Shown: positions 21,317 through 34,978 of the stretch, one piece after another
Layout: every line of letters starts with the position of its first letter
How positions within the stretch are numbered: the stretch's first letter is position 1
NCBI GenBank assembly: GCA_029961685.1
Contig: JARWKL010000008.1
Span: forward strand, 35,454,930-35,518,929
Direction: 5' to 3'
Length of the DNA stretch: 64,000 nucleotides
Origin: Aristolochia californica
Lineage: Eukaryota > Streptophyta > Magnoliopsida > Piperales > Aristolochiaceae
Program-made: the position numbers and the translations under genes
The notes under the pieces: generated by a model
What the model saw: only the letters and a program-made list of their open reading frames with translations
What the model was told of the DNA's origin: nothing
Databases searched by the model: none

Positions 21317-22643
21317 GATGATATGCCTTTTTGAAAGGTTGATCGAAGAGGATTTTTTTCCACGTCTACATTCTTCAGTTTCGGGTTTCAAATGTACTCG
21401 TGTGCCTGTCAGAAGTTCAAACTCTGTATCTTTTTTGCTTATGGATCTTATCACGCTTCATTCATCACTATTTCTGGTAGAGTGACTCAACAATCTTGTA
21501 CGTGCGGGAGAAGGCATGTGCAGGGAGAAGTACAAGTACTAAAGGTCATAAAAAATTGGGTTCTTGTTTGGTTTGATGTAATCATTTGATTAATATTGTG
21601 GTTAATTTTTTACAATTTCAATGACAAGATCATGTTTTCGGTGTAGTGGATGTCGCCAGATTGAATATTGTTTTTGCATCAAGTGGGACGAGTTCTGGTG
21701 TAGTGGATGCTGCCGGAGTGATGTCATTTTTAAATCAAGTGACAAACAAGTTCGTGGGTTGTGTTTCATAGTTATTATTAATATGAGGCTCTACTTGTGG
21801 TTGATGTAGTCTTTTGGGGTGGAACGTGTCTGCCCTCTGCATAGATGTGTTAAGAAATCTTACTTGTGGTTTACATCCTACGTATCCGACATACTTATCT
21901 TCAACTCCTTGTCATATGATTACGATGGAAAAGGAGATGCATATGTTTGAGTGCTATCTAACTTTGGTGTAGGTTTCATCTGGATGTATCCAATTTCTGT
22001 TGATCGGCGTCTGACTTGTTCAAGGATTTCCACAAGTTGAAAATCATTAATAACTTTTGGTATTATTCTGCAATTCATTTGAATTGAAATACAAGTTGGC
22101 TTGCTTCAATTAGGGACTTGTTATAAAAAGTTTTACTTGGTCAAGTATCTTGATTTTCAGACCTGGACCATATTGCAATAACGTGCATGGAGTTTCAACA
22201 GGAGTGGCATTCTAAGTTCTACTTGATTTTTAATATTGTTTATCTGATCCTGATTTACTTTTATCTGAGTATGACTGAATTTTGATATCAGCAGTGGTAT
22301 TTTTTTGGTTGGCTTCATTGAAGACACTCCTTTCTCCGTTGCATATTCTGACTTTTGTATCTGATTTGGCGATGTTGCAGGACTGGCATTCTAGGTTCTA
22401 CTTGATTTTTAAGATTGCCTTTCTGATGCTGATTTAGTTTTATCTGAGTACGACTGAATTTTGATGTCAGGACTGGTGATTTCTTTGGGGAAATATTTTG
22501 GTTGGCTTCATTGAAGGCAATCATTTCTCCTTTGCGACTTCTGGCTTCTCTATTTGGTTTGCTGATGTTATTAGTTTATTTTAAAGTTTTAGTTTCTTTA
22601 CTAGTACGTCATTGTAGATTAAAAAAAGCTCTTCTGTATTTCA
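21317..22643 (+). repeat. Array unit 3 (type A)
   Basis: Type A marks: gtgtgcctgtcag, short form gggagaagtacaag lacking the 'aaatttattcgtaggattgg' segment, and ggtcataaaaaattggg. Two subrepeats. Confidence 0.85.
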
Positions 22644-24183
22644 CATATGATATGCTTGTTTGAAAGGTTGATCCAAGGGGATTTTTTTTCACGTCTACAT
22701 CCTTCAGTTTTGGGTTTCAAACGTACTCGTGTTCGTGTCAAGAGTTTTAAACTTGGTATTTTATTTTCTTATGGATCTTATCACGCTTCAGTCGTCTTTG
22801 TTTCCGTTAGAGTGGCTAAACAATCTAGTTGGTGCAAGAGAAGGCATGTGTTGGGAGAAATTTGTTTGTAGGATTGGAAGTACAAGTATTAAGGGTCATA
22901 GCAAATTGGGTTCTTGTTTGGGTTGAGGTAATTATTTGATTAATATTGTGTTTGATTTTTTAGAATTTCAACGATGAGGTAATGTTTCTGGTGTCATGGA
23001 TGCCGCTAGAGTGAATATTGTTTTTGCATCAAGTGAGACGGTGTCATGTTTTTGGTGTAGTGGATGCTGCCAGAGTGATGTCATATTTAAATCAAGTGAC
23101 AAACAAGTTTGTGTGATGTGTTTCATAGTTATTATTAATTTGAAGCTTGTTGTAGTCTTTTTGGGTGGAACGTCTATCTTCTATATTGATGTGCTTAGAA
23201 ATCTTACTCGTGGTATACATCCTATGTATCCGACATACTTCTAACTTCTTGTTATATGATTACGATGGAAAAGGAGATGCACATGTTTGAGTGCTTTCCA
23301 ACTTCGGTGTAGGTTTCATCTGGTTGTATCAGGTTTTTGTTCATCTACGTGTCTGACTTTGAGTTCAAGGATTTCCACTAGGCGAAAATCATTGATTATG
23401 TATGGTATTATTCTGCAATTCTTTTGAATTGAAATACAAGTCTGCTTGCTTCAATCAAGACTTGTTATATGAAGTTTTACTTGGTCATGTGTCTTGATTT
23501 TCAGACCTGGACCATACTGCAATAACGTGCATGGAGTTTCAACAAGAGTGATATTCTAAGTTCTACTTAATTTTTAATATTGTTTTTCTGATCCTGATTT
23601 ACTTTTATTTGAGTATGACTGAATTTTGATTTCAGGAGTGGTATTTTTTTGGTTGGCTTCGTTGAAGACACTCCTTTCTCCTTTGCTTATTTTGAGTTCT
23701 TTATCTGGTTGAGTGATGTTGCAGGACTAATATTCTATGTTCTACTTGATTTTTAAGATTGCCATTCTGATCCTGATTTAGTTATATCTGAGTACGACTG
23801 AATTTTGATTTCAAGATTGGTAATTTTTTGGAAAAATTTTTGGTTGGCATCATTGAAGGCTCTCTAGGCTCCTTTGCATATTCTGACTTTTGTACCTAGT
23901 TTGGCGATGTTGCCAGACTGACATTCTATGTGCTACTTGATTTTTAAGATTGGAGTTTTTATGGTGATTTAGTTTTATCTGAGTACTACTGAATTTTGAT
24001 TTCAGGACTGGTGATTTCTTTCGGGAAATATATTGGTTGGCTTCATTGAAGGCACTGTTTTTTCTCCTTTGCCTATTCTCATTTCTCTATTTGGTTTTCA
24101 GATGATAATAGTTTATTTTAAAGTTTCGGTTTCTTTACTAGTACGCCATTGCAGAGTAAACAAAGAGATCTTCGGTATTTCAC
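22644..24183 (+). repeat. Array unit 4 (type B)
   Basis: Type B marks: gtgttcgtgtcaagagtttt, ggtgcaagagaagg, gggtcatagcaaattggg. Three subrepeats. Confidence 0.85.
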
Positions 24184-25787
24184 TGATTATATGCTTGTTT
24201 GAAAGGTTGATCGAAGGGGATTTTTTCCACGTTTACATCATTCAGTTTCGAGTTGCAACCGTACTCGTGTTCCTGTCAGAGTAACAAACTTGGTATCTTA
24301 TTTGCTTATGGATTTTATTACGCTTCATTCGTCACTATTTCCGTTAGAGTGGCTCGACAATCTTGTAGGTGCACGAGAAGGCATGTACTGGGAGAAATTT
24401 ATTTGTAGGATTGGAAGTACAAGTACTAAGGGTCAGACCAAATTGGGTTCTTGTTTGGGTTGAGGTAATTGTTTGATTAATATTGTGGTTGATTTTTTAG
24501 AATTTCAACGACAACGTCATGTTTCTGGTGTAGTGGATGCTGCCAGAGTAAATGTTGTTTTTGCATCAAGTGGGATGGGGACGTGTTTTTGGTGTAGTGG
24601 ATGCTGCCAGAGTGAATATTGTTTTTGCATCAAGTGGAATGAGGACATGTTTCTGGTGTAGTGGATGCTGCCAGAGTGATGTCGTTTTTAAATCAAGTGA
24701 CAAACAAGTTCGTGCTTTGTGTTTCATAGTTATTATTAATATGAGGCTCTTCTTGTGGTTGTTGTAGCCTTTTTGGGTATCCTCTGCATAGATGTACTTA
24801 GAAATCTTACTTGCGATATACATCCTATGTATCCGACATACTTATATTCAACTCCTTGTCATATGATTACGATGGAAAAGGAGATGCATATGTTTGAGTG
24901 CTTACTAACTTTGGTGTAGGTTTCATTTGGATGTATCCGGTGTCTTTTGATCATCGTGTTTGATTTTGAGTTCAAGAATTTCCACAAGTCAAAATCTTTC
25001 ATGGTATTATTCTGCAATTCTTTGGAGTTGAAATACAAGTTGGCTTGCTTCAATCATGGACATGTTATATGAAGTTTTACTTGGTCATGCATCTTATTTT
25101 CAGACCTAGACCATACTGCAATAACGTGCATGGAGTTTCAATAGAAGTGACATTCTAAGTTCTTCTTGACTTTAATATTGTTTTTCTAATCCTGATTTAC
25201 TTTTATCTGAGTATGTCTGAATTTTGATTTCAGGAGTGGTGATTTTTTGGGGAATTGTTTTGGCTGGCTTCATTGAAGACACTCCTTTCTCCTTTGCATA
25301 TTTTGAGTTCTCTATCTAGTTAAGTGATGTTGCAGGACTAATTTTCTATGTTCTACTTGTTTTTTAAGATTGCCATTCTGATCCTAATTTAGTTTTATCT
25401 GAGTACGACTGAATTTTGATTTCAGGACTGGTATGTTTTTGGGGAAAAAATTTGTTGGCTTCATAGAAGGTACTTCGTTTATCCTTTTCATATTCTTTCT
25501 TTTGTACTTGGTTTTCTAATGTTGCCAGACTAACATTGTCTACTTGATTTTTAAGATTGCCTTTTTAATGCTGATTTAGTTTTATCTGAGTACGACTAAA
25601 TTTTGATTTTAGGGCTGGTGATTTCTTTGGGGAAATTTTTTAGTTGGCTGCCTTGAAGGCACTCTTTTCTCTTTTCCATGTTCCGACTTCTCTATCTGGT
25701 TTGTTGATGTTATTAGTTTATTTTAAAGTTTCAGTTTCTTTATTAGGACGTCATTGCAGAAGAAAAAAAATCTCTTCGGTATTTCAT
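24184..25787 (+). repeat. Array unit 5 (type C)
   Basis: Type C marks gagtaacaaacttgg and gggtcagaccaaattggg. Has three copies of the gtggatgctgccagagt block instead of two. Three subrepeats. Confidence 0.85.
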
Positions 25788-27085
25788 TGATGATATCCCT
25801 TTTCCACGTCTACATCCTTCAGTTTCGGGTTTCAACCGTACTTGTGTGCCTGTCAGAGTTTCAAACTCGGTATCTCTTATTTGTGCATGGATCTTATCAC
25901 GATTCATTCGTCACTATTTTTGGTAGAGTTACTCAACAATCTTGTAGGTGCGCGAGAAGGCATGTGCTGGGAGAAGTACAAGTACTAAAGGTCATAAAAA
26001 ATTGGGTTCTTGTTTGGTTTGAAGTAATTATTTGATTAATTTTTGTGTTATGTTTTTAGAATTTCAACGACAAGGTCATGTTTTTTGTGTAGTGGATGTC
26101 GCCAGAGTGAATATTGTTTTTCCAACAAGTGGGACGAGGACAAGTTTCGTGGATGCTGCCGGAGTGATGTTGTTTTTAAATCAAGTGACAAACAAGTTCG
26201 CTCGTTGTGTTTCATAGTTATTATTAATATGAGGCTCTACTTGTGGTTGATGTTGTCTTTTGGGGTGGAACGTGTCTGCCTTCTGCATAGATGTGTTCAG
26301 AAATCTTACTTGTGGTTTACATTCTACGTATCCGACATACTTATCTTCAACTCTTTGTCATATGATTACGATGGAAAAGGAGATGCATATGAGTGCTATA
26401 TAACTTTGGTGTAGGTTCCATTTGGATGTATTCAGTTTCTGTTGATCAGCGTCTGACTTGTTCAAGGATTTCCACAAGTTGAAAATCATTCATAACTTAT
26501 GGTATTATTCTGCAATTCTTTTGAATTGTAATACAAGTTGACTTTCTTCAATCAGGGACTTGTTATAAGAAGTTTTATTTGGTCATGTATCTTGATTTTC
26601 AGACCTGGACCATATTGCAATAACGCGCATGGAGTTTCAACAGGAGTTACATTCTGAGTTCAACTTGATTTTTAATATTGTTTATCTGATCCTGATTTAC
26701 TTTTATCTTAGTATTACTGAATTTTGATATCTGTAGTGGTATTTTTTTGGTTGGCTTCATTGAAGACACTCCTTTATCCTTTGCATATTCTGACTTTTGT
26801 ATCTAGTTTGGCGATGTTGCAGGACTAACATTCTATGTTCTACTTGTTTTTTAAGATTGCCTTTCAGATGCTGATTTAGTTGTATCTGAGTAGGACTGAA
26901 TTTTGATTTCAGGATTGGTGATTTCTTTGGGGAAATATTTTGGTTGGCTTCATTGAAGGCACTCATTTCTCCTTTGCAACTTCTGGCTTCTCTATTTGGT
27001 TTGCTGATGTTATTAGTTTATTTTAAAGTTTTAGTTTCTTTACTAGTACGTCATTGTAGATTAAAATAAGCTCTTCTGTATTTCA
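25788..27085 (+). repeat. Array unit 6 (type A)
   Basis: Type A, with a small deletion at its start (gatatcccttttccacg). Two subrepeats. Confidence 0.85.
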
Positions 27086-28625
27086 CAGATGATATGCTTG
27101 TTTGAATGGTTGATCGAAGGGGATTTTTTTTCTTCACGGCTACATCCTTCAGTTTCGGGTTCAAACGTACTCGTGTTCGTGTCAGAGTTTTAAACTTGGT
27201 ATCTTATTTTCTTATGGATCTTATCACGCTTCATTCGTCACTGTTTCCGTTAGAGTGGCTCAATAATCTTGTAGATGCAAGAGAAGGCATGTGTTGGGAG
27301 AAATTTGTTCGTAGGATTGGAAGTACAAGTATTAAGGGTAATAGCAAATTGGGTTCTTGTTTGGTTGAGGTAATTATTTGATTAATATTGTGTTTGATTT
27401 TGTAAAATTTCAACGATGAGGTCATGTTTTTGGTGTAATGGATGCCGCTAGAGTGAATATTGTTTTTGCATCAAGTGGGACGAGGTCATGTTTCTTGTGT
27501 AGTGGATGCTGCCATAGTGATGTCCTATTTAAATCAAGTGACAAACAAGTTCGTGCGATGTGTTTCATAGTTATTATTAATTTGAAGCTTGTTGTAGTCT
27601 TTTTGGGTGGAACGTCTATCTTCTATTTTGATGTGTTTAGAAATCTTACTTTTGGTATACATCCTATGTATCCGACATATTTGTCTTCGACTTCTTGTCA
27701 TATGATTACAATGGAAAAGGAGATGCATATGTTTGAGTGCTTTCCAACTTTGGTGTAGGTTTCATATGGTTGTATCCAGTTTTTGTTCATCAGCGTGTCT
27801 GACTTTGAGTTCAAGGATTTCCACAAGTAGAAAATCATTGATAATTTATGGTATTAATCTGCAATTCTTTTGAATTGAAATACAACTTGGCTTGCTTCAA
27901 TCAGGGACTTGTTATATGAAGTTTTACTTGGTCATGTGTCTTGATTTTCACACTTGGACCATACTTCAATATCGTGCATGGAGTTTCAATAAGAGTGACA
28001 TTCTAAGTTCTACTTAATTTTTAGTATTGTTTTTCTGATCCTGATTTACTTTTATTTGAGTATGACTGAATTTTGATTTCAGGTGTGGTGATTTTTTTAG
28101 TTGGTTTCGTTGAAGACTCTCCTTTGCTTACTTTGAGTTCTCTATCTGGTTGAGTGATGTTGCAGGACTAATATTCTATATTCTACTTGATTTTTAAGAT
28201 TGTCATTCTGATCCTGATTTAGTTATATCTGAGTACGACTGAATTTGGATTTCAGGACTGGTATTTTTTGGGGAAAATTTTGGTTGGCATCATTGTAGTC
28301 ACTCTAGTCTTCTTTGCATATTCTGACTTTTGTACCTAGTTTGGCGATGTTACCAGACTGACATTCTATGTTCTACTTGATTTTTAAGATTGGATTTTTT
28401 TTTTACTGTGATTAAGTTTTATCTGAGTATGTCTGAATTTTGATTTAAGGTCTGGTGATTTCTTTCAGGAAATATTTTGGTTGGCTTCATGCAAGGCACT
28501 CTTTTCTCCTTTGCCTATTCAGATTTCTCTATCTGGTTTGCAGATGATAATAGTTTATTTTAAAGTTTCAGTTTCTTTACTAGTACGTCATTGCAGAGTA
28601 AAAAAAAAGATCTTCGGTATTTCAC
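27086..28625 (+). repeat. Array unit 7 (type B)
   Basis: Type B marks as in unit 4, and the same length by my landmark (1540 bp). Three subrepeats. Confidence 0.85.
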
Positions 28626-30182
28626 AAATTATATGCTTGTTTGAAAGGTTTGATCGAAGGGGATTTTTTTCCATGTCTACATCATTCAGTTTCGAGTTTC
28701 AAACGTACTCGTGTTCATGTTAGAGTAACAAACTTGGTATCTTATTTACTTATGGATTTTATCATGCTTCATTCGTCACTATTTCTGTTAAGAGTGGTTC
28801 GACAATCTTGTAGGTGCGTGAGATGGCATGTACTGGGAGAAATTTATTCGTAGGATTGGAAGTACCAGTACTAAGGGTCAGACCAAATTGGGTTCTTGTT
28901 TGGGTTGAGGTAATTATCTGATTAATATTGTGGTTGATTTTTTAGAATTTCAATGACAAGGTCATGTTTCTGGTGTAGTGGATGTTGCCAGAGTGAATAT
29001 TGTTTTTGCATCAAGTGGGTTGAAGACATGTTTATGGTGTAGTGGATGTTGCCAGAGTGATGTTGTTTTTAAATCAAGTGACAAACAAGTTCGTGCGTTG
29101 TGTTTCATAATTATTGTTAATATGAGGCTCTTCTTGTGGTTGTTGTAGCCTTTTGGGGGTGGACTCTATCCTCTGCATAGATGTACTTAGAAATCTTACT
29201 TGCGATATATATCCTAGGTATCCGACATACTTATCTTCAACTCCTTGTCATATGATTACAATGGAAAAGCAGATGCATATGTTTGAGTGCTTACTATCTT
29301 TGGTGTAGGTTTCATTTGGATGTATCCGGTTTCTATTAATCAACGTGTTTGATTGAGTTCATGGATTTCTACAAGTCAAAATATTTCATATTCTATGGTA
29401 TTATTCTGCAATTCTTTGGAGTTGAAATACAAGTTGGCTTGCTTCAATCATGGACATGTTATATGAAGTTTTACTTGGTCATGCATCTTGATTTTTAGAC
29501 CTAGACCATACTGCAATAATGTGCATGGAGTTTCCACAGAAGTGACTTTCTAAGTTCTACTTGAATTTAATATTGTTTTTTTTTATCCTGATTTACTTTT
29601 ATCTGAGTATGACTGAATTTTGATTTCAAGAGTGGTGATCTTTTTGGGGAATTTTTTTGGCTGGTTTCATTGAAGACACTCCTTTCTCCTTTGCATATTT
29701 TGAGTTCTCTATGTAGTTTAGTGATGTTGCAGGACTAATTTTCTATGTTCTACTTGTTTTTTAAGATTGCCATTTTGATCCTAATTTAGTTTTATCTGAG
29801 TATGACTGAATTTTGATTTCAGGACGGGTATGTTTTTGGGGAAAAATTTGGTTGGCTTCACAGAAGGCACTTCGTTTATCCTTTTCATATTCTTTCTTCT
29901 GTACCTGGTTTGCCGATGTCGCCGGACTGACATTCTCTACTTGATTTTTAAGATTGTTTTTTTATGCTGATTTAGTTTTATTTGAGTACGACTGAATTTT
30001 GATTTCAGGACTGGTGATTTCTTTGGGGAAATTTTTTGGTTGGCTGCCTTGAAGGCACTCTTTTCTCCTTTGCATGTTCCGACTTATCTATCTGGTTTGT
30101 TGATGTTATTGGTTTATTTTTAAGTTTCAGTTTCTTTACTTGGACACTATTGCAGAAGAAAAAAAGCTCATCGGTATTTCAC
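28626..30182 (+). repeat. Array unit 8 (type C)
   Basis: Type C marks gagtaacaaacttgg and gggtcagaccaaattggg. Three subrepeats. Confidence 0.85.
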
Positions 30183-31510
30183 AGATGACATGCCTTTTTG
30201 AAAGGTTGATCGAAGGGGATTTTTTTCCACGTCTACATCCTTCATTTTTGAGTTTCAAATGTACTCGTGTGCCTGTCAGAATTTCAAACTCGGTATCTTA
30301 TTTGCTTATGGATCTTATCACGCTTCATTCGTCACTATTTCTGGCAGAGTGACTCAACAATCTTGTAGGTGCGCGAGAAGGCATGTGCTGGGAGAAGTAC
30401 AAGTACTAAAGGTCATAAAAAATTCGGTTCTTGTTTGGTTTGAAGTAATTATTTGATTAATATTGTGGTTAATTGTTTTGAATTTCAACGACAAGGTCAT
30501 GTTTCTGGTGTAATGGATGTTACCAGAGTGAATATTGTTTTTGCGTCAAGTGGGACGAGGACAAGTGGATGCTGCCGGAGTGAAGTTGTTTTTAAATCAA
30601 GTGACAAACAAGTTTGTTGTGTTTCATAGTTATTATTAATATGAGGCTCTACCTGTGGTTGATGTAGTCTTTTGGGGTGGAACATGTTTGTCTTCTGCAT
30701 AGATGTGTTTTGAGATCTTACTTGTGGTTTACATCTTGCGTATCTGACATACTTATCTTCAACTCCTTGTCATATGATTATGATGGAAAAGGAGATGCAT
30801 ATGTTTGAGTGCTATCTAACTTTGGTGTAGGTTTCATCTCGATGTATCCAGCTTCTGTTGATAAGCGTTTGACTTGTTAAGGATTTCCACAGGTTGAAAA
30901 TCATTCAATAACTTATGGTATTATTCCGCAATTATTTTGAATTCAAATACAAGTTGGCTTGCTTCAATTAGGGACTTGTTATAAGAAGTTTTATTTGGTC
31001 ATGTATCTTGATTTGTCAGACTTGGACCATACAACAAATAACGTGCATGGAATTTCAACAGGAGTGAGATTCTAAGTTCTACTTGATTTTTAATATTGTT
31101 TATCTGATCCTGATTTACTTTTATCTGAGTATGACTGAATTTTGATATCAGCAGTGGTATTTTTTTGGTTGGCTTCATTGAAAACACTCCTTTCTCCGTT
31201 GCATACTCTCTAACTTTTGTATCTGGTTTGGCGATGTTGCAGGACTGATGTTCTATGTTCTACTTGATTTTTAAGATTGCCTTTCTGATACTGAATTAGT
31301 TTTATTTGAGTACGACTGAATTTTGATTTCAGGATTGGTGATTTCTTTGGGGAAATATTTTGGTTGGCTTCATTGAAGGCACTCACCCATTTCTCCTTTG
31401 CAACTTCTGATTCCTCTATCTAGTTTGCCGATGTTATTAGTTTATTTTAAAGTTTCAATTTATTTACTAGTATGTCATTGCAGATTAAAAAAAGCTCTTC
31501 TATATTTCAC
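30183..31510 (+). repeat. Array unit 9 (type A)
   Basis: Type A marks with gtgtgcctgtcag and the short gggagaagtacaag form. 1328 bp, within a base of unit 3. Two subrepeats. Confidence 0.85.
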
Positions 31511-33064
31511 AGTTGATATGCTTGTTTGAAAGGTTGATCGAAGGGGATTTTTTTTCACGTCTACATCCTTCAGTTTCGGGTTTCAAACGTACTCGTGTTC
31601 GTGTTAGAGTTTTAAACTTGGTATCTTATTTTCTTATGGATCTTATCACGCTTTATTCGCCATTGTTTCCGTTAGAGTGGTTGAACAATCTTGTAGGTGC
31701 AAGAGAAGGCTTGTGTTGGGAGAAATTTGTTCGTAGGATTGGAAGTACATGTATTAAGGGTCATAGCAAATTGGGTTCTTGTTTGGGTTGAGGTAATTAT
31801 TTGATTAATATTGTGTTTGATTTTTTAGAATTTCAACAACCAGGTCATGTTTCTGGTGTAATGGAAGCCACTAGAGTGAATTTTGTTTTTGCATCAAGTG
31901 GGACGAGGTCATGTTTTTGGTGTAGTGGATGCTGTCAGAGTGATGTCGTTTTTAAATCAAGTGACAAACAAGTTCGTGTGTTGTGTTTCATAGTTATTAT
32001 TAATTTGAACATCTCATTGTTGTTGTTAAGTCTTTTGTGGTGGAACGTTTGTCCTTTATATTGATGTACTTAGAAATCTTATTTGTGGTATACATCCTAT
32101 GTATCAGACATACTTATCTTCAACTTGTTGTCATATGATTACGATGGAAAAAGGAGATGTATATGTTTGAGTGCTTTCCAACTTCGGTGTAGGTTTCATC
32201 TGGTTGTATCTAGTTTTTTGTTATTAGTGTGTCTGACTTTGAGTTCAAGTAATTCCACTTGTCGAAAATCATTGATAATGTATGGTATTATTCTTCAATT
32301 CTTTTGAATTGAAATACAAGTTGGCTTGCTTCAATCAGGGACTTGTTATATGAAGTTTTACTTGGTCATGTGTCTTGATTTTCAAACCTAGACCATATTG
32401 CAATAACGTGCTTGGAGTTTCAACAAGAGTGACATTCTAAGTTCTACTTAATTTTTAATATTGTTTTTCTGATCTTGATTTACTTTTATGTGAGTATGAA
32501 TGAATGAATGAATTTTGATTTCAGAAGTGGTGATTTTTTTGTTGCCTTCGTTGAAGACACTCCGTTCTCCTTAGCTTATTTTAAGTTCTCTATCTAGTTG
32601 AGTGATGTTGTATGACTAATATTTATGTTATACTTGATTTTTAAGATTGCTATTCTAATCCTGATTTAGTTATATCCGAGTACGACTGAATTTTGATTTT
32701 AGGACAGTTATTTTTTTGGGGAAAATATTGGTTGGCATCATTGAAGGCACTCTAGTCTCCTTTGCATATTCCGACTTTTGTACCTTGCGATGTTGCCAGA
32801 CAGACATTCTATGTTCTACTTGATTTTTAAGATTGACTTTTTTTATGATGATTTAGTTTTATCCGAATACGACTGAATTTTGATTTCAGGACTGGTGGTT
32901 TCTTTCGGGAAATATTTAGTTGGCTTCATTGAAGGCACTCTTTTCTCTTTTGCCTGTTTTGATTTCTCTATTTGGTTTGCAGATGATAATAGTTTATTTT
33001 AAAGTTTCAGTTTCTTTACTAGTATGTCATTGCAGAGTAAAAAAAAAGATATTTGGTATTTCAC
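31511..33064 (+). repeat. Array unit 10 (type B)
   Basis: Type B marks. Carries a private (atga)n expansion at about 32497-32513. Three subrepeats. Confidence 0.85.
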
Positions 33065-33855
33065 AAATTATATGCTTGTTTAAAAGGTTGATTGAAGGGG
33101 ATTTTTTTCCACGTTTACATCCTTTAATTTCGAGTTTCAAACGTACTCGTGTTGCTATCAGAGTAACAAACTTGGTATCTTATTTGCTTATGGATCTTAT
33201 CACGTTTCATTCGTCACTATTTCTGTTAGAGTGGCTCAACAATCTTGTAGGTGCGCGAGAAGGCATGTGCTGGGAGAAATTTATTCGTAGGATTGGAAGT
33301 TCAAGTACTAAGGGTTACACCAAATTGGGCTCTTGTTTGGGTTGTGGTAATTATCAGATTAATATTGTGGTTGATTTTTTAGAATTTCAACGACAACGTC
33401 ATGTTTTTGGTGTAGTGGATGCTACCAGAGTGATGTCGTTTTAAAATCAAGTGACAAACAAGTTTGTGCGTTGTGTTTCATAGATATTATTAATATGAGG
33501 CTCTTCTTATGGTTGTTATAGCCTTTTGGGGGTGGATTCTATCCTCTGTATAGATGTACTTAGAAATCTTACTTGTGATATACATCCTGTATCCGACATA
33601 CTTATCTTCAACTCCTTGTCATAAGATTACGATTGAGAAGGAGATGCATATGTTTGAGTGCTTACTAACTTTGGTGTAGGTTTCATCTGGATGTATTCGG
33701 TTTTCGGTGATCATCGTGTTTGATTTTGAGTTCTGGGATTTGCACAAGTCGAAATCTTTCATATTGTATGGTATTATTCTGCAATTCTTTGGAGTTGAAA
33801 TACCAGTTGACTTGCTTCAATCACGGACATGTTATATGAAGTTTTACTTGGTTGT

Positions 33856-34463
33856 TGTTGAAACCAGTGCGCTAAAAGGCTCGAAGCTGCTAGGAAAGCA
33901 ACCCCACGGATCTTATACAAAGGACTGGCCCGGTCGATACAAACAAATATTCCAACACTCCATCGCACGGGGAAAACCCGTGACAAATTTACCTGAAAAA
34001 CCCGGGACAAATTCCTAGAAAAACCCAGGACAAAATTCAGTGGGAGCGAGACTCGAACTCGGGACCAACCTGTTCTGATACCATGTTTAAACCAGTGTGC
34101 TAAAAGGTTTGAGCCTATTAGCGCACTGGTTTAAACATGGATGAAAGCATAAACATGGATGAAAGCGTAGATCACAAAGCAAAAGAAGACAACACTTATA
34201 GTAAACCACGAGCAACAAAATAAAATAAAAAAACTAATATCCAGCAACTAACAAAAAAGAAGGAGAATGAAACCTTAAAAACCATAATCGGAAACAAAAA
34301 AGAAGGAGAATGAAACCTTAAAAACCATAATCGGAATCCTTAAAATCAAAGCTCTGATATCATGTTGAAACTAGTGCGTTAAAAGGTTTGAAACTATTAG
34401 GAAAGCAACCCCACGGATCTTATATAAGGATTGGCCCGGTCGATACAAACAAATATTCCAATA
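33856..34463 (-). mobile_element. TRIM element (608 bp) inserted in the array
   Basis: 102-bp and 101-bp terminal repeats (33856-33957 and 34363-34463) read TGTTGGAATATTTG...TTTCAACA on the minus strand. PBS TGATATCAGAGC (34351-34362, minus) abuts the 5' LTR. Flanks gttgt (33851-33855) and gtcat (34464-34468) are a decayed 5-bp duplication; other array units read ttggtcatgcatc here, showing gtcat is the original target. The interior has two direct 43-bp copies at about 34251-34336 and a strong hairpin at about 34079-34138. Each LTR carries a TATA-like stretch (ttatataag on the minus strand of 34363-34463). Confidence 0.87.
34079..34138. repeat. Long hairpin inside the TRIM
   Basis: ccatgtttaaaccagtg at the left pairs with cactggtttaaacatgg at the right; the stem extends to about 23 bp with one G:T-type mismatch. 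The left arm is attached to gttctgatacca, a second PBS-like site, so it looks like a nested inverted LTR end. Confidence 0.75.
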
Positions 34464-34978
34464 GTCATGCATCTTGATTTTTAGACCTGGACCATATTGC
34501 AATAACATGCATGGAGTTTCAACAGAAGTAACATTCTAAGTTCTACTTGACTTTAATATTGTTGTTCTGATCTTGATTTACTTTTACCTGAGAATGATTG
34601 AAATTAGATTTCAAGAGTGGTGATTTTTTTGGGGAATTTTTTTGGTTGGCTTGATTGAAGACACTCCTTTCTCCTTTGCTTATTTTGAGTTCTCTATCTA
34701 GTTTAGTGATGTTGTGGGACTAATTTTCTATGTTATACTTGTTTTTTAAGATTGCCATTCTGATCCTAATTTAGTTTTATCTGACTACGTCTGGATTTTG
34801 ATTTCAGGACCGGTGATTTCTTATGGGAAATATTTTGGTTGGCTTCATTGAAGGCACTTATTTCTCCTTACAACTTCTGACTTTTCTATCTGGTTTGCCA
34901 ATGTTATTAATTTATTTTAAAGTTTCGGTTTTTTACTAGTAAGTCATTGCTGATTAAAAAAAGTTCTTCTGTATTTCA

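Larger units (their letters stand above)
33065..34978 (+). repeat. Array unit 11 (C head, A-like tail), split by a TRIM
   Basis: Begins as type C (gagtaacaaacttgg, one pass of the gtggatgct block) but ends with the tail that elsewhere closes type A units (lacking gcatattc, with caacttctgac, gattaaaaaaag). Without the 608-bp TRIM plus target duplication it is about 1300 bp with two subrepeats. The next unit is type B, so one A unit is missing here. Confidence 0.75.

Noticed and set aside
24473..24767. Cys-rich peptide (TCFWCSGCCQS) as a secreted or zinc-binding microprotein
   Set aside because: It arises from the tandem ggtgtagtggatgctgcc block, has no signal peptide in frame, and is disrupted in other units.
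22647..33444. Recurrent plus-strand frames in the array (FERLIEGDFF...WLNNLVGAREGMCWEKF) as a protein family
   Set aside because: Frames shift and stop at different points in different units, no known domain appears, and the DNA similarity extends equally through non-open parts. Better read as a DNA repeat.
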